DNA of 64,000 bases from positions 1 through 64,000 of the forward strand of contig JAJZZM010000020.1 in assembly GCA_021797555.1 (NCBI GenBank), given 5' to 3'. A model generated the notes under the pieces. The model searched no databases, was not told where the DNA came from, and was given only the letters and a program-made list of their open reading frames with translations. Shown here in pieces: positions 31,813 through 42,745 of this stretch; the stretch's first letter is position 1, and every line of letters begins with the position of its first letter. Position numbers and translations under genes: made by a program. The stretch comes from Thermoplasmata archaeon (GTDB lineage: Archaea; Thermoplasmatota; Thermoplasmata; Thermoplasmatales; Thermoplasmataceae).

Positions 31813-32751
31813 ATTAAATATAATTCTTCCTGTTTCCCTGTTTTTAAAATCGTTTAATGCTTCCTTTATATCCCATAAACTATATTCTTTATAAACAGGC
31901 AGGGTGAATTTTCTTGTACCCATTATAGTAAGCAATTCAAACAGATCCAACCTTGAACCACCTGTTGATCCATATATTTCTATTTCGTTTGTGTAAATAT
32001 TAGCAATATCAATATTGGAAAATCTGCCATTTAATACACCATATGTCACTATTTTGCCTTTCCTCTTTATATGCTTTAATGAATCAGAAAATAATTCACC
32101 GCCTAGTGGATTAATAATTATATCTGCTTTAAAATCATTGGGTATTTCCTTAAATGTATTTATATATGGCATCGTTTTCCTTGATAACGCGTATACATCC
32201 AGGCCCATATATTTTGCTAACTGGGCTGTAAATATGCCTGTATTTCCCATTCCGTATATTAATATTTTTTTGCCCATGGATGAACCTGCCCTTTTCAATG
32301 CACGGTATGATGTTAATGCACCAATTCCTATGCTTACTGAAGTGTTATCATCAAGATTTTCTGGAACCTTGAACAGGTTGCCCTCACCTATAGATACATA
32401 TTCGGAATAGCCTCCATTTGTAACCACACCCCATATGCCACCATTGTAACACAGATGCTCATTGCCAGAAAAACACATATCGCAGTTATTATCAAAAATG
32501 CGGTTATACACGATTACTTTATCGCCTTTTTTGATCGTGTTGCCATCCTCCATTGCAATTCCAAGAACCTCTGATCCAGGGATGTGTGGCATCGGATTTA
32601 CATTATAAACAATATTTCCTTCTATAAGGTTATAGTCTAAGGGATTTAGGCCTGCTTTTATAATTTTTATCTTTAATCCATTTTCTGGTTCTTTTATATC
32701 TTCAATTTTTAAATTTTCTATGCCCGGTTCTGTAAAATATACTGCCTTCAT
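31807..32751 (-). CDS. Zinc-type alcohol dehydrogenase family protein (MDR)
   Basis: MDR pattern: PHIPGSEVLGIAMEDG, structural-zinc CDMCFSGNEHLC, GMGNTGIFTAQLAK. Confidence 0.9.
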   Translation of the reverse strand: MKAVYFTEPGIENLKIEDIKEPENGLKIKIIKAGLNPLDYNLIEGNIVYNVNPMPHIPGSEVLGIAMEDGNTIKKGDKVIVYNRIFDNNCDMCFSGNEHLCYNGGIWGVVTNGGYSEYVSIGEGNLFKVPENLDDNTSVSIGIGALTSYRALKRAGSSMGKKILIYGMGNTGIFTAQLAKYMGLDVYALSRKTMPYINTFKEIPNDFKADIIINPLGGELFSDSLKHIKRKGKIVTYGVLNGRFSNIDIANIYTNEIEIYGSTGGSRLDLFELLTIMGTRKFTLPVYKEYSLWDIKEALNDFKNRETGRIIFNL

Positions 32752-32783
32752 ATTTTAATATAAATAAATAATATTTAAAATTT

Positions 32784-33473
32784 TTATAATTTCTTTTCTA
32801 TTTCATATTTTTTTGATTTAAGTGATATATCATTAGGAGATAATTTAAGTGCTTTTTCAATTGATTCCTCTGCCTTTTTATAATCTCCCTTTAATATGTA
32901 TATATTGGCTTCTGCCTTAAAGTACTCTGCATTGCTTCCGAGCTTTACGCATTCTTCTAAGTCCTTTATTGCATCGTCATACATTTTTAGATATGTATAT
33001 AACTGTGACCTTTTATAAAAGAATACGGCATCGCTGCTATTCAATGATACCGCCTTATCATAATCTTTCAAGGCGCTATTCGTATCACCGAGTTCCCAGT
33101 AAACATTGCCCCTATTATAGTAATAATCAGGAACATCATTTTCTATTTTTATTGCCTCGTTAAATTCATTCATTGCATTTTTTAAATCTTTCATATCGTC
33201 GTATATTGCCCCTAAAGTATTATGGTAATCTCCCCTTTCAGTGTTTAATTCTATGGCGCTTTTACAATCTTTTATTGCCGCGTCATACATTTTTAGTGAA
33301 TAATATGCCATTGCACGGTTTAAAAAGTAATCAGGGTCTGTTTTTATTATATTAATTGCTTTTGTAAATTCTTTTACCGCATCTGCATACTGCATGACAT
33401 TGAAATATGATATCCCGCGCTCATTATAATCATCCGCTTCATCATCCTTTTTATAAACAAATTCTTCACTCAT
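32784..33473 (-). CDS. TPR repeat protein
   Basis: Six or so 34-residue TPR units (YFNVMQYADAVKEFTKAI, AYYSLKMYDAAIKDCKSAI, ...). Confidence 0.92.
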   Translation of the reverse strand: MSEEFVYKKDDEADDYNERGISYFNVMQYADAVKEFTKAINIIKTDPDYFLNRAMAYYSLKMYDAAIKDCKSAIELNTERGDYHNTLGAIYDDMKDLKNAMNEFNEAIKIENDVPDYYYNRGNVYWELGDTNSALKDYDKAVSLNSSDAVFFYKRSQLYTYLKMYDDAIKDLEECVKLGSNAEYFKAEANIYILKGDYKKAEESIEKALKLSPNDISLKSKKYEIEKKL

Positions 33474-33751
33474 ATATTTTGTATTTAAATCTTATATATT
33501 AAGGGTTTGTCAAATCTTAATTGAAATTTTTATTAATTTATATTTTATTGAAGTAAGATAGGATTATGTACTAAACATAAAGCTATAACAAAAAGTGGTA
33601 GAATAATAGGATAAATTGGAAATAAAGACCTATTTTTACATATAAAAACCAAATTTGTATTAATTAAATTATACAATTTAAATAATATAATGAAAGCGGC
33701 CACCTATTAATTATAAAAAAATTTAATTATGGTTTAATTAATTACCATGTA

Positions 33752-34798
33752 TTGATAAACATAGAGTTTTATAAAAAAAGATTGGAAATACTTAAAAATT
33801 CGATAAATCAGGAACTAGAGAGTTATTTCGACATGAAATTAAGTGAATGCTATGACAGTGAAATAAAAAATGTTATAGATGAATTAAAAACATTCACATT
33901 AAATGGAGGCAAAAGATTAAGGCCCATATTAATGATAATATCATATAATATTTTTAATGATATAGACCAGAAGATAATAAAGGCAGCAACTTCCATAGAA
34001 ATGGCACAATCATTTTTATTAATCCATGACGACATTATGGACAACAGTGACCTCAGAAGAGGAAAACCGAGCTTCCACAAGGCAATGGAGAAAAACATAA
34101 ACGATAGAAAAATAGCTGAAAATATAGCAATAAGTGCCGGTGACCTTGTAGATACATTTTCACATGAGGCTTTATTAAAATCTGGTTTTGAAATAAATAA
34201 TTTATTAAAAGCAGATTATGAATTTTCCAAAGTTATAGAGGATACTGGAAAAGGCCAGATACTTGATATATATTCATCTATAAATGATAATTACAGTGAA
34301 GAGAAATTATTTAAATTGCATTATTTGAAAACTGCAAGGTATACAATAGAAGGACCTGTATTAATGGGTGCATATTTAGCTGGTGATATCAAATATACTG
34401 AAAATTTAAGGAAATTCGGATCAAATGCAGGTATAGCCTTCCAGTTATATGATGATGTTTTAGGAATATTTGGTGATGAAAATAAAACTGGAAAATCAAT
34501 AAAAAGCGATGTAAATGAAGGCAAGAAAACATTATTAATAATAAAGGCCTATGAAAACTCGGATGACAATGATAAAAAATTTATTGATAATGCCATAAAA
34601 AATGGTAATATAAATGATGATGATTTTAATAGATTAAAGTATATTATAAAAAATACCGGTTCATATGATTATTCCATGAAAAAAATAAATGAATTAACAG
34701 TAAATGCGAAAAATGAATTAAAGAAAATAAATGGAAATAATGAAGCCATAGACATGATTAATTTTCTTCTTGATTATATGATAAAGCGTGAAAATTAA
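33752..34798 (+). CDS. Polyprenyl (geranylgeranyl/farnesyl) diphosphate synthase
   Basis: GGKRLRP, first DDxxD LLIHDDIMDNSDLRRG, second motif AFQLYDDVLGIFGDENKTGK; TTG start. Confidence 0.95.
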   Translation: MINIEFYKKRLEILKNSINQELESYFDMKLSECYDSEIKNVIDELKTFTLNGGKRLRPILMIISYNIFNDIDQKIIKAATSIEMAQSFLLIHDDIMDNSDLRRGKPSFHKAMEKNINDRKIAENIAISAGDLVDTFSHEALLKSGFEINNLLKADYEFSKVIEDTGKGQILDIYSSINDNYSEEKLFKLHYLKTARYTIEGPVLMGAYLAGDIKYTENLRKFGSNAGIAFQLYDDVLGIFGDENKTGKSIKSDVNEGKKTLLIIKAYENSDDNDKKFIDNAIKNGNINDDDFNRLKYIIKNTGSYDYSMKKINELTVNAKNELKKINGNNEAIDMINFLLDYMIKREN

Positions 34799-35637
34799 TA
34801 TTTCGGCATATGCATTTCATACATTTCCTTTAATGTATTATCATCTATATGCGTATATATCTGTGTTGTTGCAAGGCTTGCATGGCCTAATATCTGCTGT
34901 ATAAACCTTATATCACCACCATTTCTTAAAACTGATGTTGCAAAGGTATGTCTCAGGACATGTGGTGTAATATTTTTATTTATCCCTGCTTTTATTCCAG
35001 TTTTTTTAATTAGCCTTTCTATTGCAGATGTATCAAATTTATTTTTTTTATTTGAAATAAATAGATAATTATTATTTGAATTGGTTTTTAGCCTTTCATT
35101 CAGGTATAATTTTAAATCGTTTTTGCATATATCTGGCATTACAACTATTCTATCCTTGTCACCTTTGCCTGCGCGTACATAAATTATATTCTCGTCAAAA
35201 TCCACATCGTTAATCATTAAATTTGACAATTCACTTACCCTTACACCGGTATATAAAAAAACAGAGATTATTGCCTTTGTCCTTTTATTGTTAGAAGCGT
35301 CCATTAATTTTCCGGCATCTTTCTCATTCAGGTATACAGGCATCTTTTTTGATCTCCTTGGGGCAACAAGATTAAATGGCAAATCTATATTTTTATATCT
35401 ATAAAATAACCTTATGGCCTTTATTGATAAATACTGTGATGCTTTTGAATATTTTTTTGTGTTTACAATATAGTCCTTATAATTTTCTATATCCTTATTT
35501 GTTATATTCTTAATATCCTTTTTTACGAAATTTAAAAATCCTGATAACAAAAATTTATATTCCTTAATTGTGTAAAAACTTTTTCTCTCAGAAACCATAA
35601 ATCTTTCAAACGACCTTATTTCAGTTTCTAAATTCAT
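34795..35637 (-). CDS. xerA: Tyrosine recombinase, XerA-like
   Basis: R..K..HxxR..H/Y motifs: TGVRVSEL, HVLRHTFATSVLRNGGDIRFIQQILGHASLATTQIYTH. Confidence 0.9.
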   Translation of the reverse strand: MNLETEIRSFERFMVSERKSFYTIKEYKFLLSGFLNFVKKDIKNITNKDIENYKDYIVNTKKYSKASQYLSIKAIRLFYRYKNIDLPFNLVAPRRSKKMPVYLNEKDAGKLMDASNNKRTKAIISVFLYTGVRVSELSNLMINDVDFDENIIYVRAGKGDKDRIVVMPDICKNDLKLYLNERLKTNSNNNYLFISNKKNKFDTSAIERLIKKTGIKAGINKNITPHVLRHTFATSVLRNGGDIRFIQQILGHASLATTQIYTHIDDNTLKEMYEMHMPKY

Positions 35638-35775
35638 ATATGATTATAATTAATATGTTATTAGTTTTTACGCTATAAGTATATATTTGTTCCATATATA
35701 ACATGCAAAATATTTGATGGAATAATTTTATTTAAAAATAATTAAATTTATATCCTAATAAAGTATCCTTACTCA

Positions 35776-36825
35776 ATGTTTGATAAAATAAAATCAATGC
35801 ATTTTCCTAATGATGTTTACATAGGCCATGATGCAATATATAATATAAATGAAGTTATTGAAAAAAATTTAAGATCGGGTACAGTTTTAATTATTACAGG
35901 AAATACAACATATGAAGTTGCAGCAAAAAAGGTTATAGACCTTATAAATAATATTGATTATAAAGTTATAAAGGTAGAAAATTCAACAATGGATACATTA
36001 AATATAATAAAAAATCAGGTAAAAAAGTATAGAATAGGATTAACAATTGGTATAGGCGGTGGTTCAAAAATAGATCTGGCAAAAAAAATAGCATATGATC
36101 TAAACGTTCCGTTTATAAGTGTTCCAACTGCACCAAGCCATGACGGAATAGCATCTCCAAGGGCATCCATTTATGACGGCAAATCATTTTTGTCCATAGA
36201 GGCATCAATGCCCTCTGCCATTATTGCAGATACAAGTATAATGTTAAAGGCACCGTTTAGATTTGCTGCCTCCGGTGCTTCCGATGTAATAGCAAATATA
36301 ACGTCAGTTATGGACTGGAAACTGGCAAACAGGATAAAGGGCGAGGAATTTAGCAGCACGTCTTCAGTAATATCTGAATATGCCTCTAAAGAGTTAATAG
36401 AAAATGCAAATGTAATACAGCCAGGGCTGGAAGATAGCATATGGTTAATAATGAAGGGCATATTGGCATCGGGAACAGCCATGGCTATTGCAGGAACATC
36501 CAGACCTGCAAGTGGTAGTGAGCATTTATTTGCACATGCCCTGGAAATTTTAGGCAAAGGAACGGCGATGCATGGTGAGCAGGTAGCCATGGGATCATTG
36601 GTGTCAATGTATTTCCACGGCGATGACTGGAAAATGCTATATAATGTATACAAAAAAATTGGTGTATCAACAAAGGCGTCAGATTATGGAATAAACAAAA
36701 ATATTGCAATAAAAGCATTATCAATAGCGCATAGATTAAGACCTGAAAGATACACAATTTTAGGCGAAACTGATTTAAGCGATAACGTTTCTGAAAAAGC
36801 GTTAAGAATCACAAAGGTAATATAA
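35776..36825 (+). CDS. egsA: sn-glycerol-1-phosphate dehydrogenase
   Basis: IGIGGGSKIDLAKKIAYDLNVPFISVPTAPSHDGIASPRAS, GSEHLFAHALE. Confidence 0.95.
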   Translation: MFDKIKSMHFPNDVYIGHDAIYNINEVIEKNLRSGTVLIITGNTTYEVAAKKVIDLINNIDYKVIKVENSTMDTLNIIKNQVKKYRIGLTIGIGGGSKIDLAKKIAYDLNVPFISVPTAPSHDGIASPRASIYDGKSFLSIEASMPSAIIADTSIMLKAPFRFAASGASDVIANITSVMDWKLANRIKGEEFSSTSSVISEYASKELIENANVIQPGLEDSIWLIMKGILASGTAMAIAGTSRPASGSEHLFAHALEILGKGTAMHGEQVAMGSLVSMYFHGDDWKMLYNVYKKIGVSTKASDYGINKNIAIKALSIAHRLRPERYTILGETDLSDNVSEKALRITKVI

Positions 36826-36871
36826 TTTATTTTTAATCATAAGTTTAATAAACTATTGAATTTTATGGAAT

Positions 36872-37309
36872 ATGATCAAATTGAATAAAATAAGTTTAAT
36901 AGGTGTTGATTTAGCAAAAAAAAATATGGAGTTTACGTTTAAGGGGCCATTATCAGGAAAATGTGATGAATGCAGGATAAGAAATGTATGCTTTAATCTT
37001 GAACCGGGAAAAAGATATAAAATAACCGATGTGAAAGAACAGGTAAATCCCTGCTTTATTTATAATAAAAACAAAGTTTCTACTATAGAGGTCGAGGAAA
37101 TAAAAAATACATATAATATACAGAATGGAAAAAGATTGATGGAGGGATCCTCAATAGAATTAAAATCAATGAAATGCGATTATTTAACATGCCCCAACAT
37201 AGAAAAATGCAATTTAATTGTTACTCCAGTAAAAAAGATTGTTGTAAATAAAATATTAAGAAAATTATCATGCCCAAAGGGTTATGATATGAGAGAGGTA
37301 GAAGAATAA
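36872..37309 (+). CDS. UPF0179 family protein
   Basis: CDECRIRNVCFNLEPGKRYKI and CDYLTCPNIEKC cysteine pattern typical of UPF0179. Confidence 0.85.
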   Translation: MIKLNKISLIGVDLAKKNMEFTFKGPLSGKCDECRIRNVCFNLEPGKRYKITDVKEQVNPCFIYNKNKVSTIEVEEIKNTYNIQNGKRLMEGSSIELKSMKCDYLTCPNIEKCNLIVTPVKKIVVNKILRKLSCPKGYDMREVEE

Positions 37310-38484
37310 TGTTAAAAATAGGATTAATTGGCAAACCGAATGCCGGGAAGTCTACATTATTTTCTGCAATTACCTCAATAGATGTCGATATAGCAAATTA
37401 CCCATTTACAACAATAAAACCTAATGTAGGCGTATCTTTTATAAAGGATAAATGCCCTGAAGATGAAATAAACGAAAAATGCAATCCAAGAGAGGGGAAA
37501 TGCATAAATGGCATAAGATATATACCAGTTGAAATAATTGATGTCCCCGGACTAATAGAAGGTGCCAGTGAGGGGAAGGGAATGGGAAATGAGTTTCTGG
37601 ACAATATAAGAGATGCTGATATAATAATAAATTTATTTGACGCCTCAGGGTTAACAGATAAGGAAGGAAATGCATCTGAAAATAAACACAACCCAGTAGA
37701 AGATTTAACCTTTGTAAATAACGAAATATTAAAATGGATACATTCTAAAATTTCAAAGGACTGGACAAAATTCGCAAGGAAAGAAGACAATAGCAGCGAG
37801 AGGATGGAATTAAAGATGCTAAAAAAAGCTGCAACTTTTGGCCTAAATGAAAAAGATATGTTTTTAATAATAAGTAAAGAAAAATTCCCTGATAAATTGA
37901 TAAACTGGTCTGATGAAACCATAAATAATTTTTGCAGCAGTATAATAAAATATGTAAAACCTATATTTAACGTAGGCAACAAATCAGATTTAATAAATAG
38001 TGAAGATAAAAAAAACATAGAGAATACAATAGGGAAAACATATTTCATATCAGCAGAATATGAATTAATTATAGAAAAAGCATATAAAAATGGATACATA
38101 ACATCAGATACAATGGATTTTGAATATAAGGAAAAATCAGGTCCGGAACAGAAAAAAATTTTAAATGAAATTAAAAATAAATTTATAAATGGAGAAATTA
38201 TGGGTTTTTATGATGTTTTAACTGGCATAATCAAGAGCCTTGGATATATAGTAGTATATCCAGTTCTCGATGAGGCAAAATGGACAGATAAGGCAGGAAA
38301 TGTACTGCCAGATGCACTTTTATTGAAAGATGGGGATAATGCACTGGATCTGGCATATAAAATACATACAGATATAGGTGAAAATTTTATAAGGGCAATT
38401 AATGGCAGAACCAAAAGAGTAATAGGAAAAGATTATAAATTATTAAATAATGATGTTATCAAAATAATTTCAAATTCAAGGTGA
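37309..38484 (+). CDS. Obg-like/YchF-type translation-associated GTPase
   Basis: [41 protein letters not shown]-terminal TGS. Confidence 0.94.
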   Translation: MLKIGLIGKPNAGKSTLFSAITSIDVDIANYPFTTIKPNVGVSFIKDKCPEDEINEKCNPREGKCINGIRYIPVEIIDVPGLIEGASEGKGMGNEFLDNIRDADIIINLFDASGLTDKEGNASENKHNPVEDLTFVNNEILKWIHSKISKDWTKFARKEDNSSERMELKMLKKAATFGLNEKDMFLIISKEKFPDKLINWSDETINNFCSSIIKYVKPIFNVGNKSDLINSEDKKNIENTIGKTYFISAEYELIIEKAYKNGYITSDTMDFEYKEKSGPEQKKILNEIKNKFINGEIMGFYDVLTGIIKSLGYIVVYPVLDEAKWTDKAGNVLPDALLLKDGDNALDLAYKIHTDIGENFIRAINGRTKRVIGKDYKLLNNDVIKIISNSR

Positions 38485-38488
38485 TATA

Positions 38489-38917
38489 ATGCCTAATGGT
38501 ATGAACGCAGGAAAAAAGTTATTAAAAACAAGAAAAAGATACGAATGGTCGGATAGAAGTTACAAGAGAAGATTGCTTGATTTAAGAAGAAAAAGTGACC
38601 CACTGGAAGGTTCACCACAGGCTAAAGGCATAGTAATAGAAAAGGTTGGTATTGAAGCGAAACAGCCTAACTCTGGAATAAGAAAATGTGTGAAAATACA
38701 GTTAATAAAAAATGGGAGACAATTATCGGCATTTGCCCCGGGTGATGGTGCAATTAACTATATTGATGAACATGATGAAGTAATGGTAGAAGGCATTGGC
38801 GGAAGAATGGGCAGAAGTAAAGGAGATATACCTGGAGTAAGGTTTAAGGTAATAAAGGTTAATGGCATATCATTGCATGAACTTGTAAAGGGAAGAAAGG
38901 AGAAAACAGTAAGGTGA
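38489..38917 (+). CDS. rps12: 30S ribosomal protein uS12
   Basis: [31 protein letters not shown]; aGGTGATATA-ATG SD. Confidence 0.98.
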   Translation: MPNGMNAGKKLLKTRKRYEWSDRSYKRRLLDLRRKSDPLEGSPQAKGIVIEKVGIEAKQPNSGIRKCVKIQLIKNGRQLSAFAPGDGAINYIDEHDEVMVEGIGGRMGRSKGDIPGVRFKVIKVNGISLHELVKGRKEKTVR

Positions 38918-38921
38918 TAAT

Positions 38922-39485
38922 ATGGAACAGTTAATAATGAACAAATATGATATTTCAGGAATACAGATTAAGGATCAGGGATTGGCGGCATATATAAATT
39001 TAACATCATACCTCAACCTTGATACAGGAGGAAGGTTTTCCAACTATTTATCGGGCAAGAGGAATGTAAATACAGTAGAAAGATTATTAAACAATTTAAT
39101 GAGAACAGAAAAATGGACAGGCAAAAAATATTCAGCATATCGTGTACTTTCTCAGGCATTTGAAATCATACAAACAAAAACAAAACAGAACCCAATACAG
39201 ATATTGGTAACTGCAATAGAAAATAGTGCACCGAGGGAGGAGGTAACAAGATTGAAATATGGTGGAATAGCCGTGCCTAAATCCGTTGATGTTTCACCTT
39301 CAAGAAGATTAGATGAGGCATTAAGAAACATATGCAGGGGCGCAATAAAAGCATCCTTTAAAAAGAAGATACACATACAGGAGTGCCTTGCAAATGAAAT
39401 TTTACTGGCGTCAAGAAATGATGCAAGTTCCTTTGCAATAGGCAAAAAAGAAGAAATAGAAAGAGTTGCAGCATCTGCAAGGTAA
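38922..39485 (+). CDS. rps7: 30S ribosomal protein uS7
   Basis: uS7 pattern with C-terminal [18 protein letters not shown]. Confidence 0.97.
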   Translation: MEQLIMNKYDISGIQIKDQGLAAYINLTSYLNLDTGGRFSNYLSGKRNVNTVERLLNNLMRTEKWTGKKYSAYRVLSQAFEIIQTKTKQNPIQILVTAIENSAPREEVTRLKYGGIAVPKSVDVSPSRRLDEALRNICRGAIKASFKKKIHIQECLANEILLASRNDASSFAIGKKEEIERVAASAR

Positions 39486-39527
39486 TTTCTATTTGTAATA
39501 ATTTTTATTTTATATTTATAAAAATAT

Positions 39528-40145
39528 TTAAGTGTGAAATATATTCAATAGAACCATTAATATAACTATTATTATCAATAAAAACATTGTTACCATTGAA
39601 TAAAAGTGCGTTTTCTTGCGTATTTTCTTTATTTCATCAAATTTATTTTCTTCATTTAATTTAACAATTAATTTACCATGATAAATATTATTTCCATACA
39701 TTATTATTATCATCATAATTACCAAAATTTCAGCAGAAAATAATATCTCACCATAGATACTCTGAAAATACAGTGAAAAGTTTAATAAATATTTATACGT
39801 CATCAATAATCCTGTAATTATTAACAGGCCCAAAGTTAAATTTGTATAAAAGGCAAATTTGTGGCCAACAAAACCTAACAACCTTGTTCTTAATTTATCA
39901 TTTTCAAGTTTATATGATTCTGGCCACAATATTGCCCATATAAAAATAGAACCACCGACAAATGTAATTGCTGATAATACATGAATTACCATAAGTATTG
40001 ACAATAATAATAAAAATAAATTTTTGCTAAGGCCAAATATATAGTATATCATTTGGACATTATTATTTTTAGGTATATTAAGTTTAAAATTTATATATTT
40101 GCTTATACCATTTAAAAAATATTTTATGGTATAACAAAATATCAT
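39528..40145 (-). CDS. Polytopic membrane protein, CopD-like
   Basis: Four TM segments; MVIHVLSAITFVGGSIFIWAILWP and HKFAFYTNLTLGLLIITGLL. Confidence 0.65.
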   Translation of the reverse strand: MIFCYTIKYFLNGISKYINFKLNIPKNNNVQMIYYIFGLSKNLFLLLLSILMVIHVLSAITFVGGSIFIWAILWPESYKLENDKLRTRLLGFVGHKFAFYTNLTLGLLIITGLLMTYKYLLNFSLYFQSIYGEILFSAEILVIMMIIIMYGNNIYHGKLIVKLNEENKFDEIKKIRKKTHFYSMVTMFLLIIIVILMVLLNIFHT

Positions 40146-40149
40146 TTAT

Positions 40150-41463
40150 ATGGATTATATTGTTGTTACCAGCAGCTGCCCGTTTTCTCATGAAAAAATA
40201 AGCAGTAGGGAAGTAAATTCAATCAGCGTAGGCGGTGTTGCAACTGCATTAAATTCAATGATAACCAAATATGGCGGTACATGGATATGCTGGGGGAAAG
40301 GGGGGTATGATGAAAAATATACATCAGAAGAGTTAGGTAAATACAAAATAAAACGAATAATCCTAGACAAACATGAGAAGCTTGGTTATTATGATTATTT
40401 TTCAAATGGAGTCATGTGGCCATTATTTCACTATTTCAGGCAGAATATAAAAATTTTTAATGATTCATATAAAACATATTACAATGTAAACAAAAAATTT
40501 GCATATAAAATAATGGGAGATATAAATGATAATACTATAATATGGATTCATGATTATCAGCTAACAATGGTTCCTGAGATATTAAGAGAAAATGGTATAA
40601 ATAATAAAATAATTTTTACATGGCATATACCATGGGTTTCACCTGAATTTTTTTCAATAATACCGCAGGCCAAAGATATAATGAAAAGCCTTTCAAAAAG
40701 TGATATCATAACATTCCATACAAAAATATATGAAAAAAACTTTATTAGTACATATAAATATATGTTCAGGGATAAACTTAAATCAAAAGTATATGCATTG
40801 CCGCTTGGCATAGATAATAAATATTTTTCATCATTCAATAATAAAATGATAAATTTATACAATATAAAGAATAGAAAAATAATATTTTCAATAGATAGAT
40901 TAGATTATACAAAGGGATTAATAAACAGAATTCTTGCTATAGAAGGCTTGCTGAGACGCCATCCAGAGTATATCAATAAGTTCGTATATATTATGAATGT
41001 AACACCGAGTAGATCTACTGTAGCAGATTACATTTCAATGAAGAGAGAACTTGAAATGACAATAGGCAGGGTTAACGGAGAATTCAGCACCATAAACTGG
41101 TCACCCATAAAGTATATGTACAGGAAAATAAAAACATCCACACTGATATCATATTACAAAACTGCGGATATAGCCTTAATAACACCACTGATAGATGGGT
41201 TAAACCTTGTGAGCAAGGAGTTTATTTCTGTAACGGAGAAAGGTATACTTATACTATCAAAATTTGCCGGGTCAGCATATACGATGAAAGATGCTTTAAT
41301 AGTAAATCCATATGATATAAATGAGATGGCAAATGCTATTATAAAAGCAATAAAAATGCCTGAAAACGAAATAAAGGAAAGGTTAACTAATCTTAAAGAG
41401 GACGTGGAAACAAAAAATAGTGAATGGTGGTATAAAAAAATAATTTCAATAGCTGAAAAGTGA
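40150..41463 (+). CDS. otsA: Trehalose-6-phosphate synthase (GT20)
   Basis: WICWGKGG, WIHDYQLTMVPEILR, FSIDRLDYTKGLINRILAIE, DGLNLVSKEF. Confidence 0.93.
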   Translation: MDYIVVTSSCPFSHEKISSREVNSISVGGVATALNSMITKYGGTWICWGKGGYDEKYTSEELGKYKIKRIILDKHEKLGYYDYFSNGVMWPLFHYFRQNIKIFNDSYKTYYNVNKKFAYKIMGDINDNTIIWIHDYQLTMVPEILRENGINNKIIFTWHIPWVSPEFFSIIPQAKDIMKSLSKSDIITFHTKIYEKNFISTYKYMFRDKLKSKVYALPLGIDNKYFSSFNNKMINLYNIKNRKIIFSIDRLDYTKGLINRILAIEGLLRRHPEYINKFVYIMNVTPSRSTVADYISMKRELEMTIGRVNGEFSTINWSPIKYMYRKIKTSTLISYYKTADIALITPLIDGLNLVSKEFISVTEKGILILSKFAGSAYTMKDALIVNPYDINEMANAIIKAIKMPENEIKERLTNLKEDVETKNSEWWYKKIISIAEK

Positions 41464-41472
41464 TATACGTTC

Positions 41473-42198
41473 ATGCCTGATAATATAATTAATAATATAA
41501 AAAATATAATTGAAAAAGAACCACAGCTGTTTCTTGATTATGATGGCACTTTAGTGCCCATAGTAAATGACCCGTCAAACTGTTATGCAGATAATGAACT
41601 ATTATATATATTAAAAAAATTAAATTATTATTATGAGACCTTTATTGTAACAGGTAGGCCACTGGAAGATATCATCAGATTTATAGGCAATTATAATATA
41701 ATTGCACTGCATGGAGATATTTATTTTATAAATAATAAAAAAATAAAAACTCCGGATTTCGATAAATTTGTGGATATATGCAATGATTTATATAAACACA
41801 GGAGTTATTACACGGATAAATTCAAAAATTTGAGGGTATATAATAAAACAGGTGGCTTATTATTCCATTTAGGCAATGTTAAAGATGTAAATGAAAGGAA
41901 TGATATAGTAAAATTTGTAGAGGATATTGCGGATAAAAATTCTATGGATGTTTATAATGGAATAAATATAGTTGAATTAAGAATGCCGGGCATAAATAAA
42001 GGCAATTCCATAAAAAATATAAGAAATAAAAATAGGCCTGCAATAATAATTGGCGATGACATAACCGATGAGGAGGCATTTTATTACAATAATGATGCGG
42101 TTACAATAAAAGTAGGTAATACTAAAACAATAGCAAAGTATAGAATAAATTATAATGATGTAAGACCATTGTTATTATATTTAATAAATTTAAAATAA
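41473..42198 (+). CDS. otsB: Trehalose-6-phosphate phosphatase
   Basis: HAD motif FLDYDGTLVPI, IIGDDITDEEAF; directly downstream of otsA. Confidence 0.93.
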   Translation: MPDNIINNIKNIIEKEPQLFLDYDGTLVPIVNDPSNCYADNELLYILKKLNYYYETFIVTGRPLEDIIRFIGNYNIIALHGDIYFINNKKIKTPDFDKFVDICNDLYKHRSYYTDKFKNLRVYNKTGGLLFHLGNVKDVNERNDIVKFVEDIADKNSMDVYNGINIVELRMPGINKGNSIKNIRNKNRPAIIIGDDITDEEAFYYNNDAVTIKVGNTKTIAKYRINYNDVRPLLLYLINLK

Positions 42199-42199
42199 T

Positions 42200-42655
42200 T
42201 TAATCCTTTTCCAGTAATTTTACATTTAGTACCTTTTCAAGCTTTTTTGCTGTTTCTATATTAGGCATCAATTCACCGCGTTCTATGTTTGATAACACAT
42301 TTTTTCTCTCAAGAATTTTTTTTGCCAGATCTTCCTGTGTCATTGATAACTGTTCCCTTTTATTTTTTATAATTTCTGCATAATCATCCACAACTTCCAT
42401 GTTTTCTATATCATTATTATCTCTATTGTTTTTTAATTTTTTGGGAGGTACCTTTTTAAATGGTTTCTTATATGTTACAACATTTATTTTCTTCTCTGGG
42501 AATTTTATTGTAACATTTTCACTGATTTTGTTGAATTTTTTCTCTTCAACGGGTTTCCCAAATTTTGCACAGCTTTGACACACGTTTAATACTGCGCCAT
42601 CAACCTTAATTTTGATAAGTTTATCTGTTTCAACACCACACATTTCACAGTTCAT
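42200..42655 (-). CDS. Archaeal multiprotein bridging factor aMBF1
   Basis: N-terminal zinc ribbon CEMCG...CQSCAKFG plus cro-like HTH LSMTQEDLAKKILERKNVLSNIERGELMPNI. Confidence 0.93.
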   Translation of the reverse strand: MNCEMCGVETDKLIKIKVDGAVLNVCQSCAKFGKPVEEKKFNKISENVTIKFPEKKINVVTYKKPFKKVPPKKLKNNRDNNDIENMEVVDDYAEIIKNKREQLSMTQEDLAKKILERKNVLSNIERGELMPNIETAKKLEKVLNVKLLEKD

Positions 42656-42745
42656 GGTTATATATGATTAATTAAAATATATGTTTTACCATTTTTAAAT
42701 TTTGCATAAACAAATATTTATTTTCATAAAGCATATCGTTATGGT

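Noticed and set aside
35638-35775. Possible dif site next to xerA (TATATAT-TTGTTCC-ATATATA at 35680-35700)
   Set aside because: Arms are only 7 bp of alternating AT, easily a TATA element or chance in AT-rich DNA; no recognisable archaeal dif consensus
37398-38099. 233-aa minus ORF inside the YchF-type GTPase gene
   Set aside because: Antisense shadow ORF without start context or family resemblance
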